In this document: piece by piece, positions 1 to 6,368 of the stretch
How positions within the stretch are numbered: position 1 is the first letter of the stretch
Layout of the letters: every line of letters begins with the position of its first letter
Assembly (NCBI GenBank): GCA_938016235.1
Contig: CALLPU010000414.1
Span: 1-8,667, forward strand
Origin: an uncultured Granulosicoccus sp.
Lineage (GTDB): Bacteria > Pseudomonadota > Gammaproteobacteria > Granulosicoccales > Granulosicoccaceae
DNA: 8,667 nucleotides
Direction: 5' to 3'
The notes under the pieces: model-generated
Databases searched by the model: none
Seen by the model: only the letters and a program-made list of their open reading frames with translations
What the model was told of the DNA's origin: nothing
Translations under genes and position numbers: made by a program

Positions 1-311
1 GGATGGAACGGCTGGACAATCACGATGTTCCTCATGCGCCAGTGCTCACGCGTGGTGAAATGATCAATCATCCACAGATTCTGGCGAATGACGTGATAGT
101 TGAACACGATCACCCGCAGGCAGGTAGATTGCGTCAAACACGAGCTCCGGCGATATTCAGTGGAACACCTACAGACTATCAGAGGGGTGGTCCAGGGCTT
201 GGCGAGCACACACAAGAGGTACTGCTAGAAGCAGGCATTGCGCAGGATACAATACAAGCCCTGCTACAAACCGGTGCTGCTATAGCGGAACACAATCATG
301 AAAGCGACTAA
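1..311 (+). CDS. CaiB/BaiF family (class III) CoA-transferase, C-terminal part
   Basis: This is the last ~102 codons of a gene whose 5' part lies before the window. The reading frame is open from the first base to TAA at 309-311, and the ATG at 3 is probably an internal Met. The fragment shows the usual C-terminal pattern of family III CoA-transferases: a ...HPQILAND.IVEHDHP..G stretch, a hydrophobic strand with FSGTPTDYQRGGPGLGEHT (partner of the family's 'P.lGqHt.evL' motif), then a terminal helix. Full members are about 400 residues, act as interlocked dimers and move CoA between an acyl-CoA donor and a carboxylic acid; the catalytic Asp lies in the missing N-terminal part. A GST gene follows after 33 bp on the same strand, so an operon is likely. 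The acid substrate cannot be told from this fragment. Confidence 0.85.
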   Translation, partial: MERLDNHDVPHAPVLTRGEMINHPQILANDVIVEHDHPQAGRLRQTRAPAIFSGTPTDYQRGGPGLGEHTQEVLLEAGIAQDTIQALLQTGAAIAEHNHESD

Positions 312-344
312 CCGCCCTCATGTGCAAATCGGATCTGAGAGACA

Positions 345-1046
345 ATGATAGATTTTTACTACTGGCCAACGCCTAACGGCTGGAAGGTCTCCATTCTGCT
401 CGAAGAGCTGGCTATTGACTACACCGTGGTCCCCATCAATATTCGCTCGGGCGATCAGTTCAAACCGGAGTTTCTCACGGTTAGTGCCAATAATCGCATT
501 CCTGCCATCGTCGATCATGATGTAGCCGGTGAGGCTATCAGCGTTTTTGAAAGTGGTGCAATTCTTCTCTACCTGGCGCAGAAACATAACCAGTTTATTC
601 CAGATGATCCAAGAGAGCGAGTGCGCCTGAATGAGTGGCTGTTCTGGCAGGTAGGTAATCTCGGTCCAATGGCTGGTCAGCACAGTCACTTCTTCAATTA
701 TGCACAGGGTGAGCACCTGTATAGCTCAGAGCGCTACCGAAAAGAATACCACCGCTGCATAGGCGTACTCGAACGGCGACTGGAAGGGCGCGACTTCATA
801 CTCGATTCCGGTTATTCCATTGCGGACATGTGCTCATGGCCCTGGATACTAATAGCAAAAGCAATGCAGCAACCACTTGATAAATTTCCCAACGTATCGC
901 GTTGGCGTGCCACGATCAAAGACCGGCCTGCAGTACAGCGTGGCGTTGACCTGGGAAAAACCCTCAGGCCCGACAAACCCATGACGGACTCCGAACGCAG
1001 GGTCTCATTTGGTCAAACAGCCGATACGGTGAAAAACCGTTCCTGA
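345..1046 (+). CDS. Nu-class glutathione S-transferase / disulfide-bond oxidoreductase, YfcG-like
   Basis: A 233-residue cytosolic GST. The N-terminal thioredoxin-like domain (about 1-85) begins with a WPTPNGWKV motif. Thr9 and Asn11 occupy the same positions as the glutathione-thiol-contacting residues of E. coli YfcG. The cis-proline is Pro53 in NNRIPAIVD, and Glu69-Ser70 in the ESGAILLYLA motif should hold the gamma-glutamyl group. The all-alpha domain (about 90-205) carries the Nu-class signatures WLFWQVGNLGPMAGQ (98-112) and YSIADMCSWPW (157-167). YfcG-type enzymes have little classical transferase activity; they bind two GSH or GSSG and reduce disulfides. The protein is about 18 residues longer than YfcG, with a polar tail. 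Start: the ATG at 345 aligns with the YfcG N-terminus; a weak GAGAG lies just upstream. Likely co-transcribed with its neighbours, where it may remove GSH conjugates or protect thiols. The family is certain; the physiological substrate is unknown. Confidence 0.93.
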   Translation: MIDFYYWPTPNGWKVSILLEELAIDYTVVPINIRSGDQFKPEFLTVSANNRIPAIVDHDVAGEAISVFESGAILLYLAQKHNQFIPDDPRERVRLNEWLFWQVGNLGPMAGQHSHFFNYAQGEHLYSSERYRKEYHRCIGVLERRLEGRDFILDSGYSIADMCSWPWILIAKAMQQPLDKFPNVSRWRATIKDRPAVQRGVDLGKTLRPDKPMTDSERRVSFGQTADTVKNRS

Positions 1047-1069
1047 TGACGTATGGCGCCCCACAAGCC

Positions 1070-1082
1070 TGAGAGAGGAAAG
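1070..1082 (+). promoter_or_regulatory. Ribosome binding site of the isomerase-like gene
   Basis: A purine-rich run containing AGAGGAAAG precedes the ATG at 1088, with the AGGA core (1076-1079) eight bases before it. It supports that start and shows the third gene has its own translation initiation within the 41-bp gap. Confidence 0.7.
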
Positions 1083-1087
1083 AGCCC

Positions 1088-1951
1088 ATGAAACTGGGAG
1101 TGATCTGCGACGGCATCAGTCGTAACCTGTTGCACGCCGTCGATGTGATGGATGAATTCGGACTTGAATACGCAGAGTTGCAATTTGTGGGCGACAAAGA
1201 AGTTGGTGATCACAGTCAACAGGAAATATCAGCAATCAATACCCTGCTTCGCGACAGGGGCAAGCCGGTGTCGTGCCTGTCACGCCACATATTTGCCGGG
1301 TTGACAGTGAATAACGTACCCGGCGATTCGTTACACACTCATCACATGGATGCACTGAAGCGTGTAATCGACATGGCTCACGTGGTGGGGTCACCCTTGG
1401 TACGCATCATGAGTTGCAAAAAGGAACAGATCCTGTGGGGTAAAAACGGTGCTGAAAAATGGAATGTGGCGAACGGCGCCTGGGAGAAGTCTCTGGCGTT
1501 GATTGCTCCTGCTGTTGATCTCGCACGGGCTGAGGGAATAACGCTGGTGGTAGAGACCGGAAACGGCACCATGATCAACTCTAACTATACAGCCTGCAAG
1601 CTTATTGATGATCTTGACGCCAGGGATGCTCTCAAGGTGCTGTGGGACCCTGCCAATAACTGCTGGTGCCATGAGATCGCCTTTCCCGATGGCTATCAAC
1701 AGGTAAGTGATGGGTACCTCGGACACGTTCACATCAAAGATGTCCGGGTAGATTCTCCACGAGCCACGTTGGAAGTCAAAAAACTCGGAGAGGGACAACT
1801 GGCAGATCAGTATTCGCTTCTGGCCAGAGCCATGCACAAGGATAACTATGACGGTGTTATATCGTTAGAGAGCGTCTATCATCCTGGCAACGGTGATTTT
1901 GAAGCAGGATTTCGTGAATGCATCCATCCGTTCCTGTCATTGTTTGAGTAG
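1088..1951 (+). CDS. Sugar phosphate isomerase/epimerase family protein (AP endonuclease 2-like TIM barrel)
   Basis: A 287-residue protein with the xylose-isomerase-like TIM barrel fold and no signal peptide. The divalent-metal site is complete: Glu156 (LVVETGNG), Asp187 (VLWDPANN), His213 with His215 (GHVHIKD) and Glu261 (ISLES). The first strand (MKLGVICDGI) and the EYAELQFV strand at about 28-34 are typical of the family. Members isomerise or epimerise sugars and inositol derivatives (ketose 3-epimerases, IolE/IolI-type, hydroxypyruvate isomerases); general family knowledge does not fix the substrate here. Cys110 and the 'MSCKKEQILWG' segment (108-118) on the third/fourth strand are not motifs I can assign. 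Start: ATG with a strong purine-rich RBS. It is the last gene before a convergent neighbour and probably part of the operon with the CoA-transferase and GST genes, which would suit catabolism of an oxidised sugar-like or aromatic compound. Confidence 0.88.
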   Translation: MKLGVICDGISRNLLHAVDVMDEFGLEYAELQFVGDKEVGDHSQQEISAINTLLRDRGKPVSCLSRHIFAGLTVNNVPGDSLHTHHMDALKRVIDMAHVVGSPLVRIMSCKKEQILWGKNGAEKWNVANGAWEKSLALIAPAVDLARAEGITLVVETGNGTMINSNYTACKLIDDLDARDALKVLWDPANNCWCHEIAFPDGYQQVSDGYLGHVHIKDVRVDSPRATLEVKKLGEGQLADQYSLLARAMHKDNYDGVISLESVYHPGNGDFEAGFRECIHPFLSLFE

Positions 1952-1986
1952 CAGTCCATACATCCATTGGCGTAAAGCAGGTAGCG

Positions 1987-2000
1987 CTCTATCGGTAGAG
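1987..2000. terminator. Small hairpin between convergent genes
   Basis: CTCTA (1987-1991) and TAGAG (1996-2000) form a 5-bp stem around a TCGG tetraloop, within the 82-bp gap between convergent stop codons. There is no T-run directly after it on either strand, so it is at best a weak or factor-assisted terminator. Confidence 0.3.
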
Positions 2001-2033
2001 TCTGGCGCGTGGTTGAGCCAGTGGCTAATCCGC

Positions 2034-4451
2034 CTACGACGCCTTTTTCAAATCGAACTCATAAAAATAATCACGGATCACATCGATAGACGATACAAGA
2101 TCATTGGCGCTACACGGTTTAGCGAAGTGGAAGCCTTGAATCATGGTGCACCCTAACCTCCTCACTTGCTCAAACTGCTCTGCAGTTTCAACGCCCTCGG
2201 CCACTGTTTCCAATCCAAGCCCCTCAGCGAGCAGCATAATCGTATTGGCGACTGACTGTCCGTCAGTACCCGTTTCCAGTCGATTGATGAACGACCGGTC
2301 AATCTTCAACACGTCCAACGGTAAATCCTGCAGATAACTTAGCGATGAATAGCCTGTTCCGAAATCGTCGACAGCCACTCTGACACCCGCGGCGCGCAAT
2401 CTGTCGAGTGTGGATATGACCCGTTGAATCTCATTCATCACGATACTCTCCGTCACTTCAATCTCAAGTGATTCGGGTGCGATGCTGTAGCGGCCAAGCA
2501 GATTCAGCACCTGGTCACTAAAACTCTCCTGGAGAAATTGTGATGCAGACACGTTGACGCCTACGCGCAAGTTGTTCAATACGCCCCCACGCCAGGTAGC
2601 CATCTGGCTGACCGCTTCTTCCAGCACCCAATCTCCCACCGCGTTAATCAGGCCAGCCTCTTCCGCAATGGGGATGAATTCACCCGGAGATACCAGACCA
2701 CGACGCGGATGATGCCACCTGATCAGCACCTCTACACTGGAAACGTCTCCCGTGATCGTGTCAACTTGCGGTTGATAGTACAGCTCAAACTGGTCTGTCC
2801 AGAGGGCTTCACGCAACTCGGTTTCCAACTGTATCCGTTGCCTGGAATCTTCTGCCATACGTTGATTGAAGCAGACTACCCGACCTTTGCCGTTTGCCTT
2901 GGCGCGATACATGGCCTCGTCCGCATTACGAATCAGCGTTTCGGCGCAGTTGCCATCGCGAGGATACAGGCTTAATCCAACACTGACTCCAATCTTGACA
3001 CTAGCGCCTTTTACATAAAAGTTGGTGGACAAGGTGTTGATGAGCCTTCGTGCTATAAGTTGTGCTTCAGACTCGGTCGAGACATTCCGGGAGATTATCG
3101 CAAATTCATCACCACCAATGCGCGCAAGCATACTCTCACTCGATAAACACGCATTAAATCGGCTGGCTACCAGCGTTAGCAGCTCATCGCCAAAGTGATG
3201 CCCCAGGGAATCATTAACCGATTTGAATCCATCCAGATCCAGAAACATGACACAACCCGATCTGCTATGCGTTGCGCGTTCGAGCGCCGCGTCTAGCTCT
3301 TTTTCAAAGTAGAAGCGATTGGGCAACTCGGTCAAGCTGTCATGGAATGCCCGATGCTTTAGCGCCACTGATAGTTCATGGTTGAGCAATGCACTTGATA
3401 TCTGGTTACAGATACTGAAGAACAGGTTTCTGTCGCTCTCGTTCAAATCTCGCTTGTTCAGATCACGACTGATGGAGATGACCCCGACGACCCTGTCCTT
3501 GCCGCTGATAGGCACACAAAACGTGCTGCCAATATTAGACGCTTTTCGACGTTTCCTGACGCGAACCGACTCTCGCTCGTCCTCGTGATTTCGGGGTAGG
3601 AAAGCTGCCTTGTTGTTTCGATAGCACCAGCCATTCAACCCTTCATTCAGTATATCGTCCACTATCGATACACCTCGAATGATCTTGCCGTCTTCCTTTA
3701 TCCAGATATCGGCGTGCTCAGTGACACCATCATCTTCGACCATGAAGTAGATGGCCCGGCTGATATCCATCGCGTTCATCAGCGTCTTCGACACAGCCTG
3801 AATCAAGTCAGCGGCACATTCGAAATTGGCGAGCAATGCATTGATCTCTCTCAATGCTCGCATGCGAGAGAGCTCCAGCACAGCTTGCTCGCGCGACCGG
3901 GCGTTGACAATAGCTATTCCAGCAAGACTAGCCAGATGCCTGACCATGCTTGCCGACGTTCTGAAATTCTTGTAGTGCGCTGGCGCTGCCAGCACTGCAA
4001 CCCCAATGACTGTGTCGGTTGACATCAACGGTACAGCAACCAGTTGACTGGCTGGAGGCCAGAAACCCTTGGTGACCTCCAGTGCGTCACTGTTCGCCAG
4101 ATACTGATCAGTCTTGGTGCTCCATGCCAGACCGGCAAAGCCAACACCGTACTTTCTCCGTTCACCGATATTCTGAACACTAGCGGCACCTGCGCTGGCG
4201 ACAACGCTTAGAAATTCCTCGGTTTCGTCCACCATCAGAATAAGCGCATTGGTGGCCTCAGTTACCTGAATGACGGTGTCAGCGATATGTTGTAGCAGAG
4301 GATCCAGCTTCTGATACGTCAGCATCTTCGCCATCAGCACGTTTAACACCGAAAACTGATCCACCCCACCCTCTGTCGCGGAACGGCCACGCAATGAGGC
4401 CAGGCCTGATTGTGCGAGCAGCGATTGGACAGTAGGAAAACGGGAAAACAT
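2034..4451 (-). CDS. GAF-GAF-GGDEF-EAL cyclic di-GMP cyclase/phosphodiesterase
   Basis: An 805-residue soluble regulator with no membrane segment or signal peptide. Order: N-terminal tail (1-45), GAF1 (about 46-185), GAF2 (about 200-355), GGDEF (about 365-530), EAL (about 540-790). In the cyclase domain the signature GGDEF is at 446-450, with metal Asp405 (FLDLDGF) and substrate residues Asn413 and Asp414. The inhibitory I-site RxxD, expected just before the signature (437-440), reads SSES, so product feedback through it should be absent. In the phosphodiesterase domain the EAL triad reads EVL (574-576), yet the metal and catalytic set is intact: Glu574, Asn633, Glu665, Asp695-Asp696, Lys716, Glu752. 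Both activities look possible, with the GAF domains sensing an unidentified ligand. The ATG at 4449-4451 follows an in-frame stop seven codons upstream but lacks a clear Shine-Dalgarno, so the exact start is moderately sure. It lies 190 bp downstream of a secreted GH5 gene on the same strand, which suggests a role in extracellular polysaccharide control. Confidence 0.95.
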   Translation of the reverse strand: MFSRFPTVQSLLAQSGLASLRGRSATEGGVDQFSVLNVLMAKMLTYQKLDPLLQHIADTVIQVTEATNALILMVDETEEFLSVVASAGAASVQNIGERRKYGVGFAGLAWSTKTDQYLANSDALEVTKGFWPPASQLVAVPLMSTDTVIGVAVLAAPAHYKNFRTSASMVRHLASLAGIAIVNARSREQAVLELSRMRALREINALLANFECAADLIQAVSKTLMNAMDISRAIYFMVEDDGVTEHADIWIKEDGKIIRGVSIVDDILNEGLNGWCYRNNKAAFLPRNHEDERESVRVRKRRKASNIGSTFCVPISGKDRVVGVISISRDLNKRDLNESDRNLFFSICNQISSALLNHELSVALKHRAFHDSLTELPNRFYFEKELDAALERATHSRSGCVMFLDLDGFKSVNDSLGHHFGDELLTLVASRFNACLSSESMLARIGGDEFAIISRNVSTESEAQLIARRLINTLSTNFYVKGASVKIGVSVGLSLYPRDGNCAETLIRNADEAMYRAKANGKGRVVCFNQRMAEDSRQRIQLETELREALWTDQFELYYQPQVDTITGDVSSVEVLIRWHHPRRGLVSPGEFIPIAEEAGLINAVGDWVLEEAVSQMATWRGGVLNNLRVGVNVSASQFLQESFSDQVLNLLGRYSIAPESLEIEVTESIVMNEIQRVISTLDRLRAAGVRVAVDDFGTGYSSLSYLQDLPLDVLKIDRSFINRLETGTDGQSVANTIMLLAEGLGLETVAEGVETAEQFEQVRRLGCTMIQGFHFAKPCSANDLVSSIDVIRDYFYEFDLKKAS

Positions 4452-4549
4452 GCGCGATTGGATGCTAGGCTACGTTATGTAATCGGCCTGCCTCCACATT
4501 AGTTTTTCAGATTGAATACCGATTGTGAACCGCATTGGCTAAATTACCG

Positions 4550-4566
4550 CATGACCATCCGTCATG
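4550..4566. promoter_or_regulatory. Perfect inverted repeat CATGAC-N5-GTCATG
   Basis: CATGAC (4550-4555) and GTCATG (4561-4566) flank CATCC. On the plus strand the stem extends two more pairs (C4548-G4568 and a G-T wobble). It lies about 100 bp upstream of the GGDEF-EAL start and is not followed by a T-run, so it reads more like a dimeric regulator site than a terminator. No regulator family is recognised. Confidence 0.4.
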
Positions 4567-4581
4567 TGACCTGACTCCCAC

Positions 4582-4594
4582 AACGTGTAACGTT
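4582..4594. promoter_or_regulatory. Perfect inverted repeat AACGT-N3-ACGTT
   Basis: A 13-bp palindrome with a GTA centre, 15 bp from the previous inverted repeat and about 48 bp past the GH5 stop codon. It has no T-run. It may be an operator half-site pair or a small RNA hairpin; its function is not known. Confidence 0.3.
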
Positions 4595-4641
4595 CACTCA
4601 AGAGCGTCCACCGGCATCAATGCACGTTGAGACCAAGGGCC

Positions 4642-6084
4642 TTAAGGCAACAAGGCTTGTCGTAACCCGCGGCGCCATTGACCTGTCAGTGGATCATAGA
4701 CGCCAAACCCGGCCGCGAACTCCCAGTAGGCTGTTGAATATCCCAATCGTTGAGCCGTTCTTTGCACAGATCTTGTCCAGCGAACACGCGACGCCATATC
4801 CGCTGTCTGGAAAGCCCCGAATTCACCCAGAAAGATGGGTAACCCTCTTGCCTTGGCAAAGTCGCTACCCTTCCTGAGCTGATCGTAGAGTGATCGTGCG
4901 GCTGTGGTAATCGGCCGCAAGCATTCCGAGTTACCGCAAACCACCGCATGCCTGACCGTGTAGCTATCCCGCCTATTTGCCGCGTTCTTTAAATTCAGGC
5001 GGTGCATGGAGCCTGCGCATGCCGACAGATCTGCACTGATAGTTGTCCATTCTTCACTGTTCAGACTCAGTGTCGATGCATCAACTCTCGCTGTCGATGA
5101 TTCACATTCCACGATCACATCCATCCTGCCTCGCGCTCTGAGCCATAACCGCTTTGGCTTGAAAGCCTGATTCGTGTACAGACTCAATGCTGCATACTGA
5201 CGCTGGTACTGAACATCCAGACCGTAAGGCGCGCTCTTGATCACAGTATCCCACGACCAATCCTCAAATCCGGAGCCAACAGAGGCCTGCCCACCGTACC
5301 AACGGATACCTGTCGGTAAATCCAGGCCGGTCCAGTCAGCTCCCTGGTGGGTAAATACAAACGGATCATAGAAATGAACCGTTAGAATCAGATTGTCATC
5401 GTCTGGAAGCTGCAGGAGGTCAAGAGCATCAATAGCGTTGTATCGAACAGGGCCTACAATGAGCGGGCGAACAGGATTGGTACGCCGTATGACGCGTATC
5501 GCCTGCGCTAGATAACGGTTCCAGAGTTGGCCATTGTCGGCATTCAACGCACCTTGCGGTTCATTGAGTATCTCAAAGAGAACACGCTCTGATGCATCGC
5601 GATAACGGGAAGCGATCTGATTCCAAAGAGACAGGAATCGCGCTCTGTGCGCGACAGGGTCGGTATTGAGTTCCTCGTAATGGTGCATGTTGATAATGAC
5701 CAACAATCCTGTGCGCTCGGCTTGAGCCAAAACCCAGTCGATCCGTTCAAAAAATTCGTTGTTGATCGTAAAAGGCGCACTTTGCTGAGCCTGTGCAGAC
5801 CACCGAATCGGCACCCGGATGCTGTCGAATCCCGCATCCGCAACCAGATCAAAATACCCGGCCTCCAGTTGAATGCCCCATTGGCCTTCTACGGGCGCTT
5901 CGAGCGCATTACCCAGGTTGATACCACGGCCAATCAATTGATTGGCTTTCATGGCCTGTGAAGTGGCCTGGGCCTGCGCAGCAGGTATAGTCAGGAAAAC
6001 GATTGAGACCAGCATGACCGCCACTGCCAAGGTCACTGAGAATCCACGGTTATGTCTAACTGCCAAGTGTGGTTGTGTCTGCAC
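4642..6084 (-). CDS. Secreted glycoside hydrolase family 5 (cellulase-like) with an inserted beta-rich module
   Basis: A 480-residue exported glycosidase. The signal peptide has basic residues Arg10/Arg13, a hydrophobic core (about 15-33) and an Ala-Gln-Ala cleavage site near 36-40. The GH5 barrel begins at about 46 (GRGINLGNALEAP) and shows Arg90 in SIRVPIRWS, His134-His135 (INMHHYEE), acid/base Glu175 (FEILNEP), His237/Tyr239 (VHFYDPF), nucleophile Glu421 (FLGEFGAF) and the strand-8 Trp454 (AYWEF). Retaining cleavage of a beta-1,4-glucan or related beta-glycan is expected; the exact substrate is open. Between His237 and Glu421 lies about 100 extra residues (roughly 292-392). This part is rich in alternating hydrophobic strands, includes a W346-T-T-I-S..LS stretch reminiscent of carbohydrate-binding modules, and holds all four cysteines of the protein (327, 356, 383, 388). 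Start: GTG at 6082-6084, chosen for its perfect Shine-Dalgarno. It is followed on the same strand by a c-di-GMP enzyme, suggesting biofilm or exopolysaccharide remodelling rather than, or as well as, feeding. Confidence 0.93.
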   Translation of the reverse strand: MQTQPHLAVRHNRGFSVTLAVAVMLVSIVFLTIPAAQAQATSQAMKANQLIGRGINLGNALEAPVEGQWGIQLEAGYFDLVADAGFDSIRVPIRWSAQAQQSAPFTINNEFFERIDWVLAQAERTGLLVIINMHHYEELNTDPVAHRARFLSLWNQIASRYRDASERVLFEILNEPQGALNADNGQLWNRYLAQAIRVIRRTNPVRPLIVGPVRYNAIDALDLLQLPDDDNLILTVHFYDPFVFTHQGADWTGLDLPTGIRWYGGQASVGSGFEDWSWDTVIKSAPYGLDVQYQRQYAALSLYTNQAFKPKRLWLRARGRMDVIVECESSTARVDASTLSLNSEEWTTISADLSACAGSMHRLNLKNAANRRDSYTVRHAVVCGNSECLRPITTAARSLYDQLRKGSDFAKARGLPIFLGEFGAFQTADMASRVRWTRSVQRTAQRLGYSTAYWEFAAGFGVYDPLTGQWRRGLRQALLP

Positions 6085-6087
6085 AAA

Positions 6088-6095
6088 TCACCTCC
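6088..6095 (-). promoter_or_regulatory. Strong Shine-Dalgarno fixing the GTG start of the GH5 gene
   Basis: Read on the minus strand, GGAGGTGA stands three bases before GTG (6082-6084), which puts the GGAGG core six bases away. It is a full anti-16S match and settles a non-ATG start. A TACAAT (6104-6109, minus) just upstream could be a -10 box, but no -35 at proper spacing was found. Confidence 0.85.
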
Positions 6096-6168
6096 CCAAA
6101 CAGATTGTATTGCCATGTCGCCGTAACTCAGGCAACGCCAGTATGGAGAGCGCTCGCTGGTGTGTCAG

Positions 6169-6184
6169 CGGGTATCACTACCCG
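6169..6184. repeat. Inverted repeat CGGGTA-TCAC-TACCCG
   Basis: A perfect 6-bp stem with a 4-base loop. It lies 85 bp upstream of the GH5 start and 185 bp upstream of the AIM24-family start, and abuts a second palindrome, CGGTAACCG (6183-6191). There is no T-run, so it is more likely an operator or 5'-leader element than a terminator. Confidence 0.45.
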
Positions 6185-6185
6185 G

Positions 6186-6297
6186 TAACCGTATCGCAAT
6201 CATACGTCCTCACAGGTTCCCACTGAATAACCGTCAGAGCTGCAGACGTAGCCTGCCTCTGACATTACCGCTTAACGGTTAAATAGCCCTGAACCGT
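6186..6297. repeat. Four copies of a (T/G)AACCGT motif
   Basis: TAACCGT occurs at 6186-6192 and 6228-6234 on the plus strand (42 bp apart, close to four helical turns) and at 6275-6281 on the minus strand inside the palindrome TTAACGGTTAA (6272-6282). GAACCGT is at 6291-6297. Such clustering between divergent genes suggests binding sites for one regulator. The protein is not identified, and a chance cluster of a 6-base core is not excluded. Confidence 0.4.
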
Positions 6298-6356
6298 CTT
6301 GTAATTACTGCCATGCCTCTGTTCGTTGTTGTTATCATTTGGAAACAAACGCCGTC

Positions 6357-6364
6357 AGGAGAGG
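6357..6364 (+). promoter_or_regulatory. Ribosome binding site deciding the AIM24-family start
   Basis: AGGAGAGG stands four bases before the ATG at 6369 (AGGAG core seven bases away). It favours this ATG over the in-frame TTG at 6339, which has no such site. Confidence 0.8.
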
Positions 6365-6368
6365 CAAC

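Larger units (their letters stand above)
4452..4641. other. 190-bp gap between the GH5 and GGDEF-EAL genes
   Basis: Non-coding. It holds two palindromes (4550-4566 and 4582-4594, listed separately). No convincing intrinsic terminator for the GH5 gene and no clear sigma-70 promoter for the GGDEF-EAL gene could be read on the minus strand, although the stretch nearest the gene is AT-richer. It presumably contains the 5' leader of the GGDEF-EAL gene. Confidence 0.6.
6085..6368. other. Divergent intergenic regulatory region
   Basis: This 284-bp gap separates the minus-strand GH5 gene from the plus-strand AIM24-family gene and must hold both promoters. Seen in it: palindrome GAGCGCTC (6148-6155), a CGGGTA/TACCCG hairpin (6169-6184), the overlapping CGGTAACCG (6183-6191), palindrome TTAACGGTTAA (6272-6282) and a recurring AACCGT word. 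No convincing small gene was found; open frames here lack a start with an RBS. Confidence 0.6.

Noticed and set aside
1391..1837. Minus-strand open frame of 148 codons
   Set aside because: Antisense to the isomerase-family gene, whose metal-site motifs prove the plus-strand frame.
1893..2156. Small plus-strand open frame bridging the convergent gene ends
   Set aside because: It overlaps the ends of two well-supported genes in other frames and has neither RBS nor recognisable motif.
6339..6368. Upstream TTG start adding ten residues to the AIM24-family protein
   Set aside because: No Shine-Dalgarno before the TTG, while AGGAGAGG is ideally placed for the ATG at 6369, and family members start at the MKCHEVDYEI-like segment.
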